In this document: one piece after another, positions 34,565 to 42,966 of the stretch
Position numbering within the stretch: the stretch's first letter is position 1
Layout: the number at the start of each line of letters is the position of its first letter
Assembly: GCF_002077945.1 (NCBI RefSeq)
Contig: NZ_LVYD01000047.1
Location: 1 to 63,978 of the forward strand
Length of the DNA: 63,978 nucleotides
Reading direction: 5' to 3'
Source: Niastella vici
Lineage (GTDB): Bacteria > Bacteroidota > Bacteroidia > Chitinophagales > Chitinophagaceae
The notes under the pieces: model-generated
Database searches by the model: none
Seen by the model: only the letters and a program-made list of their open reading frames with translations
What the model was told of the DNA's origin: nothing
Position numbers and translations under genes: made by a program

Positions 34565-37519
34565 CTAATCTATCTCTGAATGAAAGTTCAATAAGAAATT
34601 AACCAGGTTCACTTCAGGTTGAATACCTAATTTCTTGCGCAAGCGGTGACGGCCTAATTCAACCCCTTTAATAGTAATGTTCATGATCTGCGCTATTTCC
34701 TTACTGGTCAAATTCAATCGTAAATAAGCGCACAGTTTCAGGTCACTGGCCGTAAGGTATGGATAGGTGCTCTTTAAAGATACCAGGAAGTTGCTGTGCA
34801 CCTTATCGAAATGCACGGCAAATTGCTCCCAGTTCTTTTTCATTTTATCATCGCCCAACATGCGCAGGATCTTTTTATAATCATCCGTATCCTTATCAAT
34901 ATCACTTGATTTTTTCATGCGCACAAATTCTTCCTTCACTTTCATGAGCATCTCCCCTTTTTGCACCAGGTTAAAAGTGGTGGATGCCAGTTCTGTATTT
35001 TTTACCTGTATTTCCGATTGCAGTTTTTCGTTTTGTAAACGGATGATCTCTTTTTCATTGCGTTCCAGCTTCAACTGGTGCAGGTACGTAAGTTGTTTTT
35101 GTTCTTCCTGATGTTTCTCTATTTCCAGCTGGTGTAAATATTCCATACGCCGGCGTTCTTCATCGTGCTTTTGCTGTTGCAATATGAATTTTTTCTTTTG
35201 CCACATGTATATAGCATATACAAACAGCATCGCCAGCAGGGTATATATACTATAGGCCCAGGTAGTGCGGTACCAGGGCGCCAGTATGGTGAACCGGTAA
35301 ACAGCTACTTTCGATTCCTGCCCTTCATGCGTTCTTGCTTTTACCCGGAAAGTATACGTGCCAGGTGAAAGATAAGTGTAATCTTTCTCATTTTTCTTTG
35401 TCCAGGCCGACCAGCTATTTTCGAAATCTTCCAGGTAATAAGCATATTCAATACTCGATTGTTTGCCATACAGCGGGGAAGAATAATCGAAGTGGATCGA
35501 GTTCCAGGCATATTGTATATTCGGAACTTCTTCATTCGTTAACCGCGGCTGCTCGCCTTCTTTATTATAATAACCGCCAAAAATGATGCTGTCGCGTTTA
35601 TTTACAATGTGTACATCACTTATTTGTATGGGTATCTCTTCTTTGAATTGTTTGTACTGATCATAATTTACCAGGTAAAAACCTTCTTCAGCCGCAATAA
35701 AAATATTGTTGTTGTTAAAGGGGTAAATGTATTCCAGGCCGTTCCCGGTTATTTTGCCATTGAGCTCAGGAAAATAAATGATCTGCGGTTGCCTGCCGCT
35801 CAGGTCTACCACACCCAGTTGCCTGTCATGAACAAACCAGATATTTCCATTGCTGTCTTCTTTCATGTACCGGATGGGCGCTTTAGGCAATAACTTTTGC
35901 AACAGCGTGCTGGGCTCAAAGTCGCCGCTCTTTTCATTGTATTCGAATATTCCTTTGTCATTACTAAGAACAACGCGGCTCTTTACTTTAAAAATATGGT
36001 TGTTATTAGGGGAGAGAATATGCTTTGTGTCTTTATAGGCAACGTTGGTGGGCTTTACCCCGTCATTCAGCGTAATTTTGTATAAGCCTTTATACGGATG
36101 CGCTGCCCAGGCAATGTTGTTGTCAAGTGCTACAAACCGCGCCGATTCAAAATGCGAATGTATTTCCGGGTTAGTGAAGTGGCCGTTTATAAAATTGTAA
36201 AAGTTCAGTCCGTTATAGGTTCCAGCCACTATAACCGGTGAGGGCGCCACATTGCTTAAGGGAAGAAATGTCCAGAAGCCTGAACTACTGTCGATCTTTT
36301 TGGCAGCGCCGTTCTCAATAATAAAAAAGCCATCATTATGCCCCATCGCCAGTTGACCATTTAATTCACTCAGGTTCCAAACCTGTCCCTTGGGACCTCG
36401 TATCAACTCAAATTTGCTTTTTATAAAACCAATATCGGGTTCATTGGCCAGGCCCGCCTGGTACACACCGTTGGAAGTGCCGATGTATAAATTGTTCTTA
36501 TAAATAATTGCGGCTTTACCGGCGCTGTGTTCCTGGTAATCGGGGTAAATATGTTTGATGGCATTGTTGTAGGCAATAAAGTCGATCCCGTTATCGAGTC
36601 CCAGCCAGATATTTTTCTTGCGGTCAATAAATACACAGAGGATATTATTGCTTTGCAGTCCGTCGAGTTTGGAAAGCCGTTGTACCAGCTCCCCTTTTTC
36701 ATTAATGATAAAACACCCCGCCAGGTTCGTGATAATAGCGATCTGGTCTTTATTGATCACGGCGGCGCTGTAGGGATTTTTTTCATCGATCAGCCGCATA
36801 TCGGGGGTTTCGAAAGGAGTAATGGTTTCACCATTTAAGATATAGGAGCCATGATGTTTGGTGAGCAGCAGCGAGCTGTCGCCGGTAAGCGGAACGATGG
36901 CCGTGATCTCAGCCTTCTCGGGAAAATAATCGGCTTTGGAAAAGGGCACCCAGGTACCGTTTTGAAATTGCAGCAATCCCTTTTGCCAGGCTTTGCTGAT
37001 GAGTGTGTGATGATGTAAGCCCAGAAAGCTCCAGGCTGCGTTGCCGAAAACGGTAATCTTATCATTTTGCAGTTGGAAGATCTTGCGGTAAGCGCGAAAG
37101 AAAACCTCATTGCCAACCGGAACAACATCCCAGATGTCGGTAAAATCCTTTTCATTTTCCGGGATCAGGTCGTTCAGCGATCTGTATTGAAGCCTGCCAT
37201 TCTTCCCCGGTTCAAAAAATCCAATTTCGCCCTGCGAGCCAATGTAGATGCGGCCGTCGTTCCCGATGGCCACCGAGCGCACCCCCGTACCGCCGGGCAG
37301 GGTGTATTTTTTCCAGAAACTTCCGTCGAAACTCAGCAGGCCTTCATCGTTGGCCGCGTACATAATCCCTTTTTTATCCTGCACGATCTTCCAGTTTTGG
37401 GTACCGGCATTATAAACCTGTTTGGGATAGTTGACGATCTCGGGCAGCGCAATGGTGTTTTGGGCAAACCCTTTAAGCATACTAAGGCAGCATATGGTAA
37501 GCAATAATCTTCTCATCAT
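34565..37519 (-). CDS. propeller-sensor transcriptional regulator with LuxR-type HTH
   Basis: A 984-aa one-protein membrane regulator. A signal peptide (about 1-19) is followed by about 680 residues of two-component-regulator propeller repeats (VVPVGNEVFFRAY, LIYIGTSNGVYQAG, NGNIWFVHDRQLGVVDLSG), a Y_Y_Y domain (FDYSSPLYGKQSSIEYAYYLEDF, LSPGTYTFRVKARTHEG), one transmembrane helix (about 770-790), a coiled coil rich in Gln/Glu/Lys, and a LuxR-type HTH (YLRLNLTSKEIAQIMNITIKGVELGRHRLRKKLG). There is no histidine kinase or receiver. It differs from the usual hybrid systems (HTCS) that join the propeller to kinase and AraC domains. It lies divergent to the GH5 gene and is the likely regulator of this PUL. 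Confidence 0.87.
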   Translation of the reverse strand: MMRRLLLTICCLSMLKGFAQNTIALPEIVNYPKQVYNAGTQNWKIVQDKKGIMYAANDEGLLSFDGSFWKKYTLPGGTGVRSVAIGNDGRIYIGSQGEIGFFEPGKNGRLQYRSLNDLIPENEKDFTDIWDVVPVGNEVFFRAYRKIFQLQNDKITVFGNAAWSFLGLHHHTLISKAWQKGLLQFQNGTWVPFSKADYFPEKAEITAIVPLTGDSSLLLTKHHGSYILNGETITPFETPDMRLIDEKNPYSAAVINKDQIAIITNLAGCFIINEKGELVQRLSKLDGLQSNNILCVFIDRKKNIWLGLDNGIDFIAYNNAIKHIYPDYQEHSAGKAAIIYKNNLYIGTSNGVYQAGLANEPDIGFIKSKFELIRGPKGQVWNLSELNGQLAMGHNDGFFIIENGAAKKIDSSSGFWTFLPLSNVAPSPVIVAGTYNGLNFYNFINGHFTNPEIHSHFESARFVALDNNIAWAAHPYKGLYKITLNDGVKPTNVAYKDTKHILSPNNNHIFKVKSRVVLSNDKGIFEYNEKSGDFEPSTLLQKLLPKAPIRYMKEDSNGNIWFVHDRQLGVVDLSGRQPQIIYFPELNGKITGNGLEYIYPFNNNNIFIAAEEGFYLVNYDQYKQFKEEIPIQISDVHIVNKRDSIIFGGYYNKEGEQPRLTNEEVPNIQYAWNSIHFDYSSPLYGKQSSIEYAYYLEDFENSWSAWTKKNEKDYTYLSPGTYTFRVKARTHEGQESKVAVYRFTILAPWYRTTWAYSIYTLLAMLFVYAIYMWQKKKFILQQQKHDEERRRMEYLHQLEIEKHQEEQKQLTYLHQLKLERNEKEIIRLQNEKLQSEIQVKNTELASTTFNLVQKGEMLMKVKEEFVRMKKSSDIDKDTDDYKKILRMLGDDKMKKNWEQFAVHFDKVHSNFLVSLKSTYPYLTASDLKLCAYLRLNLTSKEIAQIMNITIKGVELGRHRLRKKLGIQPEVNLVNFLLNFHSEID

Positions 37520-37581
37520 GACAGCAATTGAGGGCGATAGAATACTAAGTTAGGTAATAACATGATAACAAAAAGGGAGTG

Positions 37582-37600
37582 GATGGGGCATTAATGGGGT
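37582..37600. promoter_or_regulatory. direct-repeat site GATGGGG-N4-AATGGGG in the divergent promoter region
   Basis: GATGGGGCATTAATGGGGT holds two ATGGGG words with an 11-nt period. It lies 63 nt before the regulator start and about 117 nt before the GH5 start. It matches 16 of 19 positions with the site at 39724, upstream of susC 2. A common regulator is inferred. Confidence 0.45.
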
Positions 37601-37716
37601 AAAGTTGCTGTTATTTAAGCATTTATGTTCTTTATGATGTGGTATTGATGTGGTGCCGGATAGCAAATTTTTTGGGCAGAATTCTAATTTAGTAGCAAAA
37701 TCAAACGGAACGCCCC

Positions 37717-39462
37717 ATGCGACACCCCCGACTAACGAGTTTGCTCTTACTCCTTATTATAATGGTACCCCCACAAACCAATGCCCAGGGTTTTTTACGG
37801 GCCAGCGGCAAACAGCTGGTTAATGAGAAGAACGAAAATGTTTTGCTGCGGGGTGTTGGATTGGGCGGCTGGATGCTTCAGGAAGGCTACATGTTGCAGG
37901 TGAACGGCCCCGGCATGCAGCACATGATCCGCGCACGAATTGCCGAACTGATAGGTGAAGACAGCACCCGTGCTTTTTACAATTCCTGGCTGGCCAACCA
38001 TACCCGCAGGATCGACATCGACTCCATGAAAGCCTGGGGATTTAATTCGGTACGCCTGCCCATGCATTACAATTTATATACGCTGCCGGTTGACAAAGAA
38101 CCCGAACCGGGAAAACAAACCTGGCTCGAAAAAGGCTTTCAACTGACCGACAGCCTGCTGGCCTGGTGTAAAGCCAACCACATGTACCTCATTCTGGACC
38201 TGCACGCTGCACCTGGCGGACAAGGAAACGACAACAATATTTCTGACCGCGACCCTTCAAAACCATCGCTTTGGGATAGCGAGGCCAACCGGCAAAAGAC
38301 GATCGCTTTATGGAAAAAACTGGCCGAACGCTATGCCAATGAACCCAACATAGGCGGTTACGATATTTTGAATGAACCCAACTGGGGATTTGAAGATCCT
38401 GCCAATGATAAAAATGGGTTGAAGGAAAGCGGCAACCAGCCACTCAGGCAATTGATGATGGATATTACCACTGCCATTCGCTCGGTTGACAAAAAACACC
38501 TCATCATAATAGAAGGAAATGGCTGGGGTAATAATTATAATGGTGTACTGCCGCCGTGGGATAATAATATGGCGTTGAGCTTTCATAAGTACTGGAACTT
38601 TAATAACACCGCAGCTATTCAACACATACTCGACACACGCAATACCTACAATGTGCCGGTGTGGTTAGGTGAAACCGGCGAAAACTCGAATGTATGGTTT
38701 ACTGAAGCTGTTCGTTTACTCGAAACCAATAACATTGGCTGGGCCTGGTGGCCGTTGAAAAAATTAGGGAATAACAATCCCATGCAGGTGAAAACGAATA
38801 AGGAATATGAAAAGGTACTTGCGTTTTGGAGTGGTAATGCACCAAAGCCCTCAGCGGCAGAGGCGTGTAAAGGGTTGATGGAACTCGCAGCTGCTACCAG
38901 GTTGGAAAATACGATCATAAAACGGGATGTGCTTGACGCACTTTTCAGACAGCCTTATTCGCAGGCCACCATTCCGTTTAAAGCTAATGTGATCAGAAGC
39001 GGCAGCGTGGTAAAAGCAGTTGATTATGATCTGGGCAGAAATGGCGCCGCCTATTTTGACACCGATTCTGCCGATTACCACATCTCAAATGGTAAAAGGG
39101 GTGGGAACCGTGGCCGGGTATACCGGAATGATGGGGTAGATATAGCCGTAGACCCCTCTATAGCAGATGGTTATATTGTTACCAATACAGAACCTGGCGA
39201 ATGGTTACAATACACCATCAATGTAGTAAAGGCCGGCCACTATCACATTAAATTGAATTATAATCTGGAAAAAGAAAACGCAAAGTTTTCTTTACAGATA
39301 AACAACAGCGAAACAAAAAAACTGACCGTACCAAAAGCAACCGGTTGGCAATCGCTGGAAATAAAAGATATAACCCTGAAAGAAGGTTCAAATAATATTA
39401 GGATATATATTGACTCAGGAGAAATGAGTCTCCGCGAAATGCAGTTTACAGCGATTGAGTAA
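37717..39462 (+). CDS. glycoside hydrolase family 5 enzyme with C-terminal CBM6-like domain
   Basis: A 581-aa secreted enzyme. Signal peptide ends near NA-QGF. GH5 TIM barrel about 30-385: GVGLGGWMLQEGYM, HHAPGG-type loop as LDLHAAPGGQGND, acid/base Glu in GGYDILNEPNWGF, nucleophile Glu in VWLGETGENSN, and WAWWPLKKLGNNNP after it. Residues about 430-580 form a CBM6-like carbohydrate-binding domain (YDLGRNGAAYFDTDSADYHI, TNTEPGEWLQYTINVVKAGHYHIKLNYN). The substrate is likely a beta-glucan; subfamily assignment is not possible here. A TAATTTAG box at 37685-37692 may be its -7 element. It is transcribed away from the propeller regulator. Confidence 0.87.
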   Translation: MRHPRLTSLLLLLIIMVPPQTNAQGFLRASGKQLVNEKNENVLLRGVGLGGWMLQEGYMLQVNGPGMQHMIRARIAELIGEDSTRAFYNSWLANHTRRIDIDSMKAWGFNSVRLPMHYNLYTLPVDKEPEPGKQTWLEKGFQLTDSLLAWCKANHMYLILDLHAAPGGQGNDNNISDRDPSKPSLWDSEANRQKTIALWKKLAERYANEPNIGGYDILNEPNWGFEDPANDKNGLKESGNQPLRQLMMDITTAIRSVDKKHLIIIEGNGWGNNYNGVLPPWDNNMALSFHKYWNFNNTAAIQHILDTRNTYNVPVWLGETGENSNVWFTEAVRLLETNNIGWAWWPLKKLGNNNPMQVKTNKEYEKVLAFWSGNAPKPSAAEACKGLMELAAATRLENTIIKRDVLDALFRQPYSQATIPFKANVIRSGSVVKAVDYDLGRNGAAYFDTDSADYHISNGKRGGNRGRVYRNDGVDIAVDPSIADGYIVTNTEPGEWLQYTINVVKAGHYHIKLNYNLEKENAKFSLQINNSETKKLTVPKATGWQSLEIKDITLKEGSNNIRIYIDSGEMSLREMQFTAIE

Positions 39463-39483
39463 TACAGTTGGTTAAAGCTTGAA

Positions 39484-39515
39484 AAAGGCCTTCCCGGTTT
39501 GCCGGGAGGGCCTTT
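39484..39515 (+). terminator. hairpin after the GH5 gene
   Basis: AAAGGCCTTCCCGG (39484-39497), loop TTTG, CCGGGAGGGCCTTT (39502-39515). The stem is long and GC-rich with one mismatch pair; the T-run is short. It is the likely end of the GH5 transcript. Confidence 0.65.
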
Positions 39516-39520
39516 GTCGT

Positions 39521-39618
39521 CCTGAGCGTAGTCGAAGGATGAGCTGAAACAAAGGATGAGCTGAGTCGAAGGATGAACTGAACGGAAGGATGAGGGGCTT
39601 GCCCTGAGCGTAGTCGAA
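39521..39618. repeat. 17-nt tandem repeat (four copies) flanked by 16-nt direct repeats
   Basis: Four consecutive 17-nt units start at 39534, 39551, 39568 and 39585: GAAGGATGAGCTGAAAC, AAAGGATGAGCTGAGTC, GAAGGATGAACTGAACG, GAAGGATGAGGGGCTTG. CCTGAGCGTAGTCGAA flanks the array at 39521-39536 and again at 39603-39618. The block is non-coding and of the type found as intergenic repeats in Bacteroidota. Confidence 0.7.
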
Positions 39619-39670
39619 AGGTGAGCAAAGTCGAAGGGTCGAAGGAAGCGATTGAATTGATCTATCCCAT

Positions 39671-39689
39671 GATGGGGTAAAGAGGGGGT
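39671..39689. promoter_or_regulatory. direct-repeat site GATGGGG-N4-GAGGGGG upstream of susC 2
   Basis: GATGGGGTAAAGAGGGGGT repeats a GATGGGG-like word with an 11-nt period. It lies 53 nt upstream of the second copy at 39724, about five helical turns, so both face the same side of the DNA. Confidence 0.4.
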
Positions 39690-39723
39690 GAAAACCACGC
39701 CTGACAGCATACATCCCCTATTT

Positions 39724-39742
39724 GATGGGGTATTGATGGGGC
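39724..39742. promoter_or_regulatory. direct-repeat site GATGGGG-N4-GATGGGG upstream of susC 2
   Basis: GATGGGGTATTGATGGGGC is a clean direct repeat with 11-nt period, ending 31 nt before a TACTTTAG box (39773-39780). It differs from the 37582 site at three positions. The distance suits an activator site upstream of the promoter. Confidence 0.5.
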
Positions 39743-39818
39743 GCCTTATTAGGCCAGGGCTTGTCAACATTCTACTTTAGATTCTGATTTGAATTATTAA
39801 CTAACAACTGACTTGCGT

Positions 39819-42800
39819 ATGAAAATTCTGCGAATTGTTCTCGTAGTGCTGGTATTGCAGGCCCTCTTCTTTCCTGCAATAGCACAGGATATTGTAGTAA
39901 CTGGTAAGGTGAGCGGCAAAACCGGTGAGCCTTTGATAGGTGCTACAGTATCAGTAAAAGGAACGAATGAAGCCGCAACAACCGATCACAGCGGCAACTT
40001 CACCATTCATGTTCCCAATCGGAAAGCTTTATTGGTCATTTCTTATGTGGGCATGGCCAACAAGGAATTATCTATTCCTGAAAATGGTACGCTGAGCGTA
40101 CAACTCGATGAAGTAGGGGCAGTGGGCCTCGATGAAGTAGTGGTGATAGGGTATGGAACCCAAACCAAAAAGGTGGTTACAGGCGCCATCTCCAGTGTAA
40201 AAGCGAAAGACCTGGAAAATGTACCCAGCAACCGTATTGAACAAACCCTGCAGGGAAGAGTGGCTGGTGTAACCATTGCACAAAACAACGGTCAGCCGGG
40301 CTCTGCCTCCACCATCAGGGTACGGGGTATGACCACTTTTGGCGAAGGCGGTAACAATCCGTTATGGGTAGTTGACAACGTGGTGGTTGATCAGGGCGGC
40401 ATTGGTTACCTGAACCAAAGCGATATTGAATCAATTGAAGTATTGAAAGATGCCGCTTCCGCTGCTATTTACGGAACGCGGGCCGCTACCGGTGTAATTC
40501 TGGTAACAACTAAAAAAGGCAAAAGCGGCAAACTATCGGTGAACTATAATGGGTTTTATGGTATTTCCCGGGCCAACAAAAAGCTCGACCTGTTAAATGC
40601 TACCCAGTACGCCACTATTATAAATGAGAAATCAGTAAATGGTGGTGGCGCCAATGTGTTTGCTGATCCCGCGGCACTGGGCGCAGGCACCGATTGGCAG
40701 GATGCTATTTTTAATGATAAGGCTTCCCGCTTTTCGCATGAAATGAGCCTGAGCGGTGGTAATGAAAGATCAACATTTTATTTGTCGTTCGGTTACCAGG
40801 ACCAGGAAGGTATTGTTGCCGGACCGATCTCAAACTATACGCGCAAGAACCTGCGTATTAATTCTACCCATAAATTTCTCGATATCTTCACCTTCGGGGA
40901 AAACGTAGGGTATTCGCATCAGAAATCGGTTGGTCTCGGTAATACCAACAGCGAATTCGGTGGTCCTTTATCATCTGCCATCAACCTCGATCCCATAACA
41001 CCACTGGTAATTACAGATCCGGCCATTGCTAACGCCAACCCATACAGCAACAACCCGGTGATAAAAGATCCTAATGGAAATCCTTACGGTATTTCGTCAC
41101 TGGTGGGGCAGGAAATGAGTAACCCCGCAGCTTATATTCAAACCAAATTGGGACAATATGGCTGGTCCGACGATTTTGTGGGCAGCACCTATTTAGAAGC
41201 AGCGCTTGGAAAACATATTAAATTAAGATCAAGCCTCGGTGGTAAATTATCTTATTGGGGCGGCCAGGGTTTCACCCCTTATTATTATTTGAGCGCAACA
41301 GTGAAAACCTCCCAGAATAATTTCAATAAATCGAATAACAACAGCCTCAACTGGAATGTTGAAAATACGTTGACGTACACCAACAGCATCGATAAACATA
41401 ATTTCACGGTGTTGCTGGGCCAGGGTTCGTATGTAGAGAATATTGGCGGTGGTTCAAGTGTAACCCTGTTCAATTTGCCCATCACCAGTTATAAAGATGC
41501 GTCATTCAACTTTGATATACCACAGGCAAACCGCAATTCAACATCGTCTGATCTTACCCAACATAAATTATCATCGCTGTTCACCCGCGTGAATTATAAC
41601 TACGATGAAAAATACCTGTTCACCGGTATCCTCCGCCGCGATGGTTCATCAAGATTTGGTTTGAATCATAAATATGGTGTATTCCCCTCCTTCTCATTAG
41701 GTTGGAATGTTTCGAATGAAGCGTTCTGGCCGGGCAATCAGGTGGTTGACAGGCTGAAACTCCGCGGCGGTTACGGTGTGGTGGGTAACGATGCCATCAG
41801 GGACTTTGGTTACCTGTCGGTTGTTTCAGGTGGTTTCAATTATACCCTGGGCAATGCAGATAATATTACCACTGGCTATGCGCCACAATCGCTCGACAAC
41901 CCCGATCTGCGTTGGGAAGAAACATCACAAACAAACATTGGTTTAGAAGCGCAATTGATCAAATCGCTGACCCTGAATGTTGACTACTTTATTAAGAAGA
42001 CCTCAGGCATTTTGCGTCCTGTTACCATTCCCGGTTATGTAGGCGTATCTACCTCACCGGTAGCAAATATTGCCGACATGGAAAACCGTGGTATCGATGT
42101 TGAATTAGGATATCATAAAAGCTTTGGCGATTTTAACCTGGGTGTGAACGCCAATTTCTCTTACCTGAAAAATAAAGTTACCTACGTTGCATCAGATGCT
42201 GATTTTATTACCGGTGATGCCAGCTTTCAAACCATGGGCGCCATAACCCGCACCCAGAAAGGCCAGTCGTACAACTCCTTTTTTGGTTTTCAAACGGCAG
42301 GAATTTTCCAAAACCAGGCTGAGATCGATGCCTATAAAAATAAGAACGGTGATTTAATGCAGCCCAAAGCCAAACCTGGCGATTTCAAATGGGTAGATAT
42401 CAATGGCGATGGCAAGATCACCAATGATAACCTCGATAAAACTTTCCTCGGCAGCAGCATTCCCAAATACACATATGGTTTCACGGTGAATGGCAGTTAC
42501 AAAGATTTCGACCTCATGGTCTTTGTACAGGGTACGGCCGGCAGCAAAATATTCCAGGGATTGCGCCGCCTCGATATTGGCAATGCCAATTACCAAACTA
42601 AAGTGCTGGGCCGCTGGACCGGCGAAGGTTCAACCAACGATTATCCGCGCCTCACTACAAAGGATGATAATGGCAACTTCACCAACATGTCTAATTTCTA
42701 TCTCGAAAGTGGCAGTTATGCCCGCGTTAAACTGGTACAGTTGGGCTATACGTTGCCTTCAAAACTGGTTAATAGAATTAAGGCCAGCAGGCTGCGGTTT

Positions 42801-42941
42801 TATTTAACCTCCGAGAACCTGTTCACCATAACAAAGTATACTGGTTATGATCCTGAAATTGGCGGTGCCGTATTGGGAGTTGACAGGGGTGTTTACCCAC
42901 AGGCCCGTTCATTTATTGGCGGTGTTCAGTTGCAATTCTAA
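39819..42941 (+). CDS. susC: SusC/RagA-family TonB-linked outer membrane transporter (pair 2)
   Basis: About 1040 aa. Signal peptide (LVLQALFFPAIAQ), CarboxypepD_reg-like domain (VTGKVSGKTGEPLIGATVSVKG), TonB-box-like DEVVVIGYGTQTKKVVTGAI, plug (IRVRGMTTFGEGGNNPLWVVDNVVV, LKDAASAAIYGTRAATGVILVTTKKG) and barrel ending FIGGVQLQF. ATG 39819 is taken as the start, with an in-frame TTG at 39813 less likely. It is followed by susD 2 and two GH30 genes in the same direction, so this pair should import the products of their beta-glucan substrate. Clear sequence difference from pair 1 shows the two transporters serve different ligands. Confidence 0.93.
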   Translation: MKILRIVLVVLVLQALFFPAIAQDIVVTGKVSGKTGEPLIGATVSVKGTNEAATTDHSGNFTIHVPNRKALLVISYVGMANKELSIPENGTLSVQLDEVGAVGLDEVVVIGYGTQTKKVVTGAISSVKAKDLENVPSNRIEQTLQGRVAGVTIAQNNGQPGSASTIRVRGMTTFGEGGNNPLWVVDNVVVDQGGIGYLNQSDIESIEVLKDAASAAIYGTRAATGVILVTTKKGKSGKLSVNYNGFYGISRANKKLDLLNATQYATIINEKSVNGGGANVFADPAALGAGTDWQDAIFNDKASRFSHEMSLSGGNERSTFYLSFGYQDQEGIVAGPISNYTRKNLRINSTHKFLDIFTFGENVGYSHQKSVGLGNTNSEFGGPLSSAINLDPITPLVITDPAIANANPYSNNPVIKDPNGNPYGISSLVGQEMSNPAAYIQTKLGQYGWSDDFVGSTYLEAALGKHIKLRSSLGGKLSYWGGQGFTPYYYLSATVKTSQNNFNKSNNNSLNWNVENTLTYTNSIDKHNFTVLLGQGSYVENIGGGSSVTLFNLPITSYKDASFNFDIPQANRNSTSSDLTQHKLSSLFTRVNYNYDEKYLFTGILRRDGSSRFGLNHKYGVFPSFSLGWNVSNEAFWPGNQVVDRLKLRGGYGVVGNDAIRDFGYLSVVSGGFNYTLGNADNITTGYAPQSLDNPDLRWEETSQTNIGLEAQLIKSLTLNVDYFIKKTSGILRPVTIPGYVGVSTSPVANIADMENRGIDVELGYHKSFGDFNLGVNANFSYLKNKVTYVASDADFITGDASFQTMGAITRTQKGQSYNSFFGFQTAGIFQNQAEIDAYKNKNGDLMQPKAKPGDFKWVDINGDGKITNDNLDKTFLGSSIPKYTYGFTVNGSYKDFDLMVFVQGTAGSKIFQGLRRLDIGNANYQTKVLGRWTGEGSTNDYPRLTTKDDNGNFTNMSNFYLESGSYARVKLVQLGYTLPSKLVNRIKASRLRFYLTSENLFTITKYTGYDPEIGGAVLGVDRGVYPQARSFIGGVQLQF

Positions 42942-42966
42942 TTATTCAACAATCTAATTACCTGTT

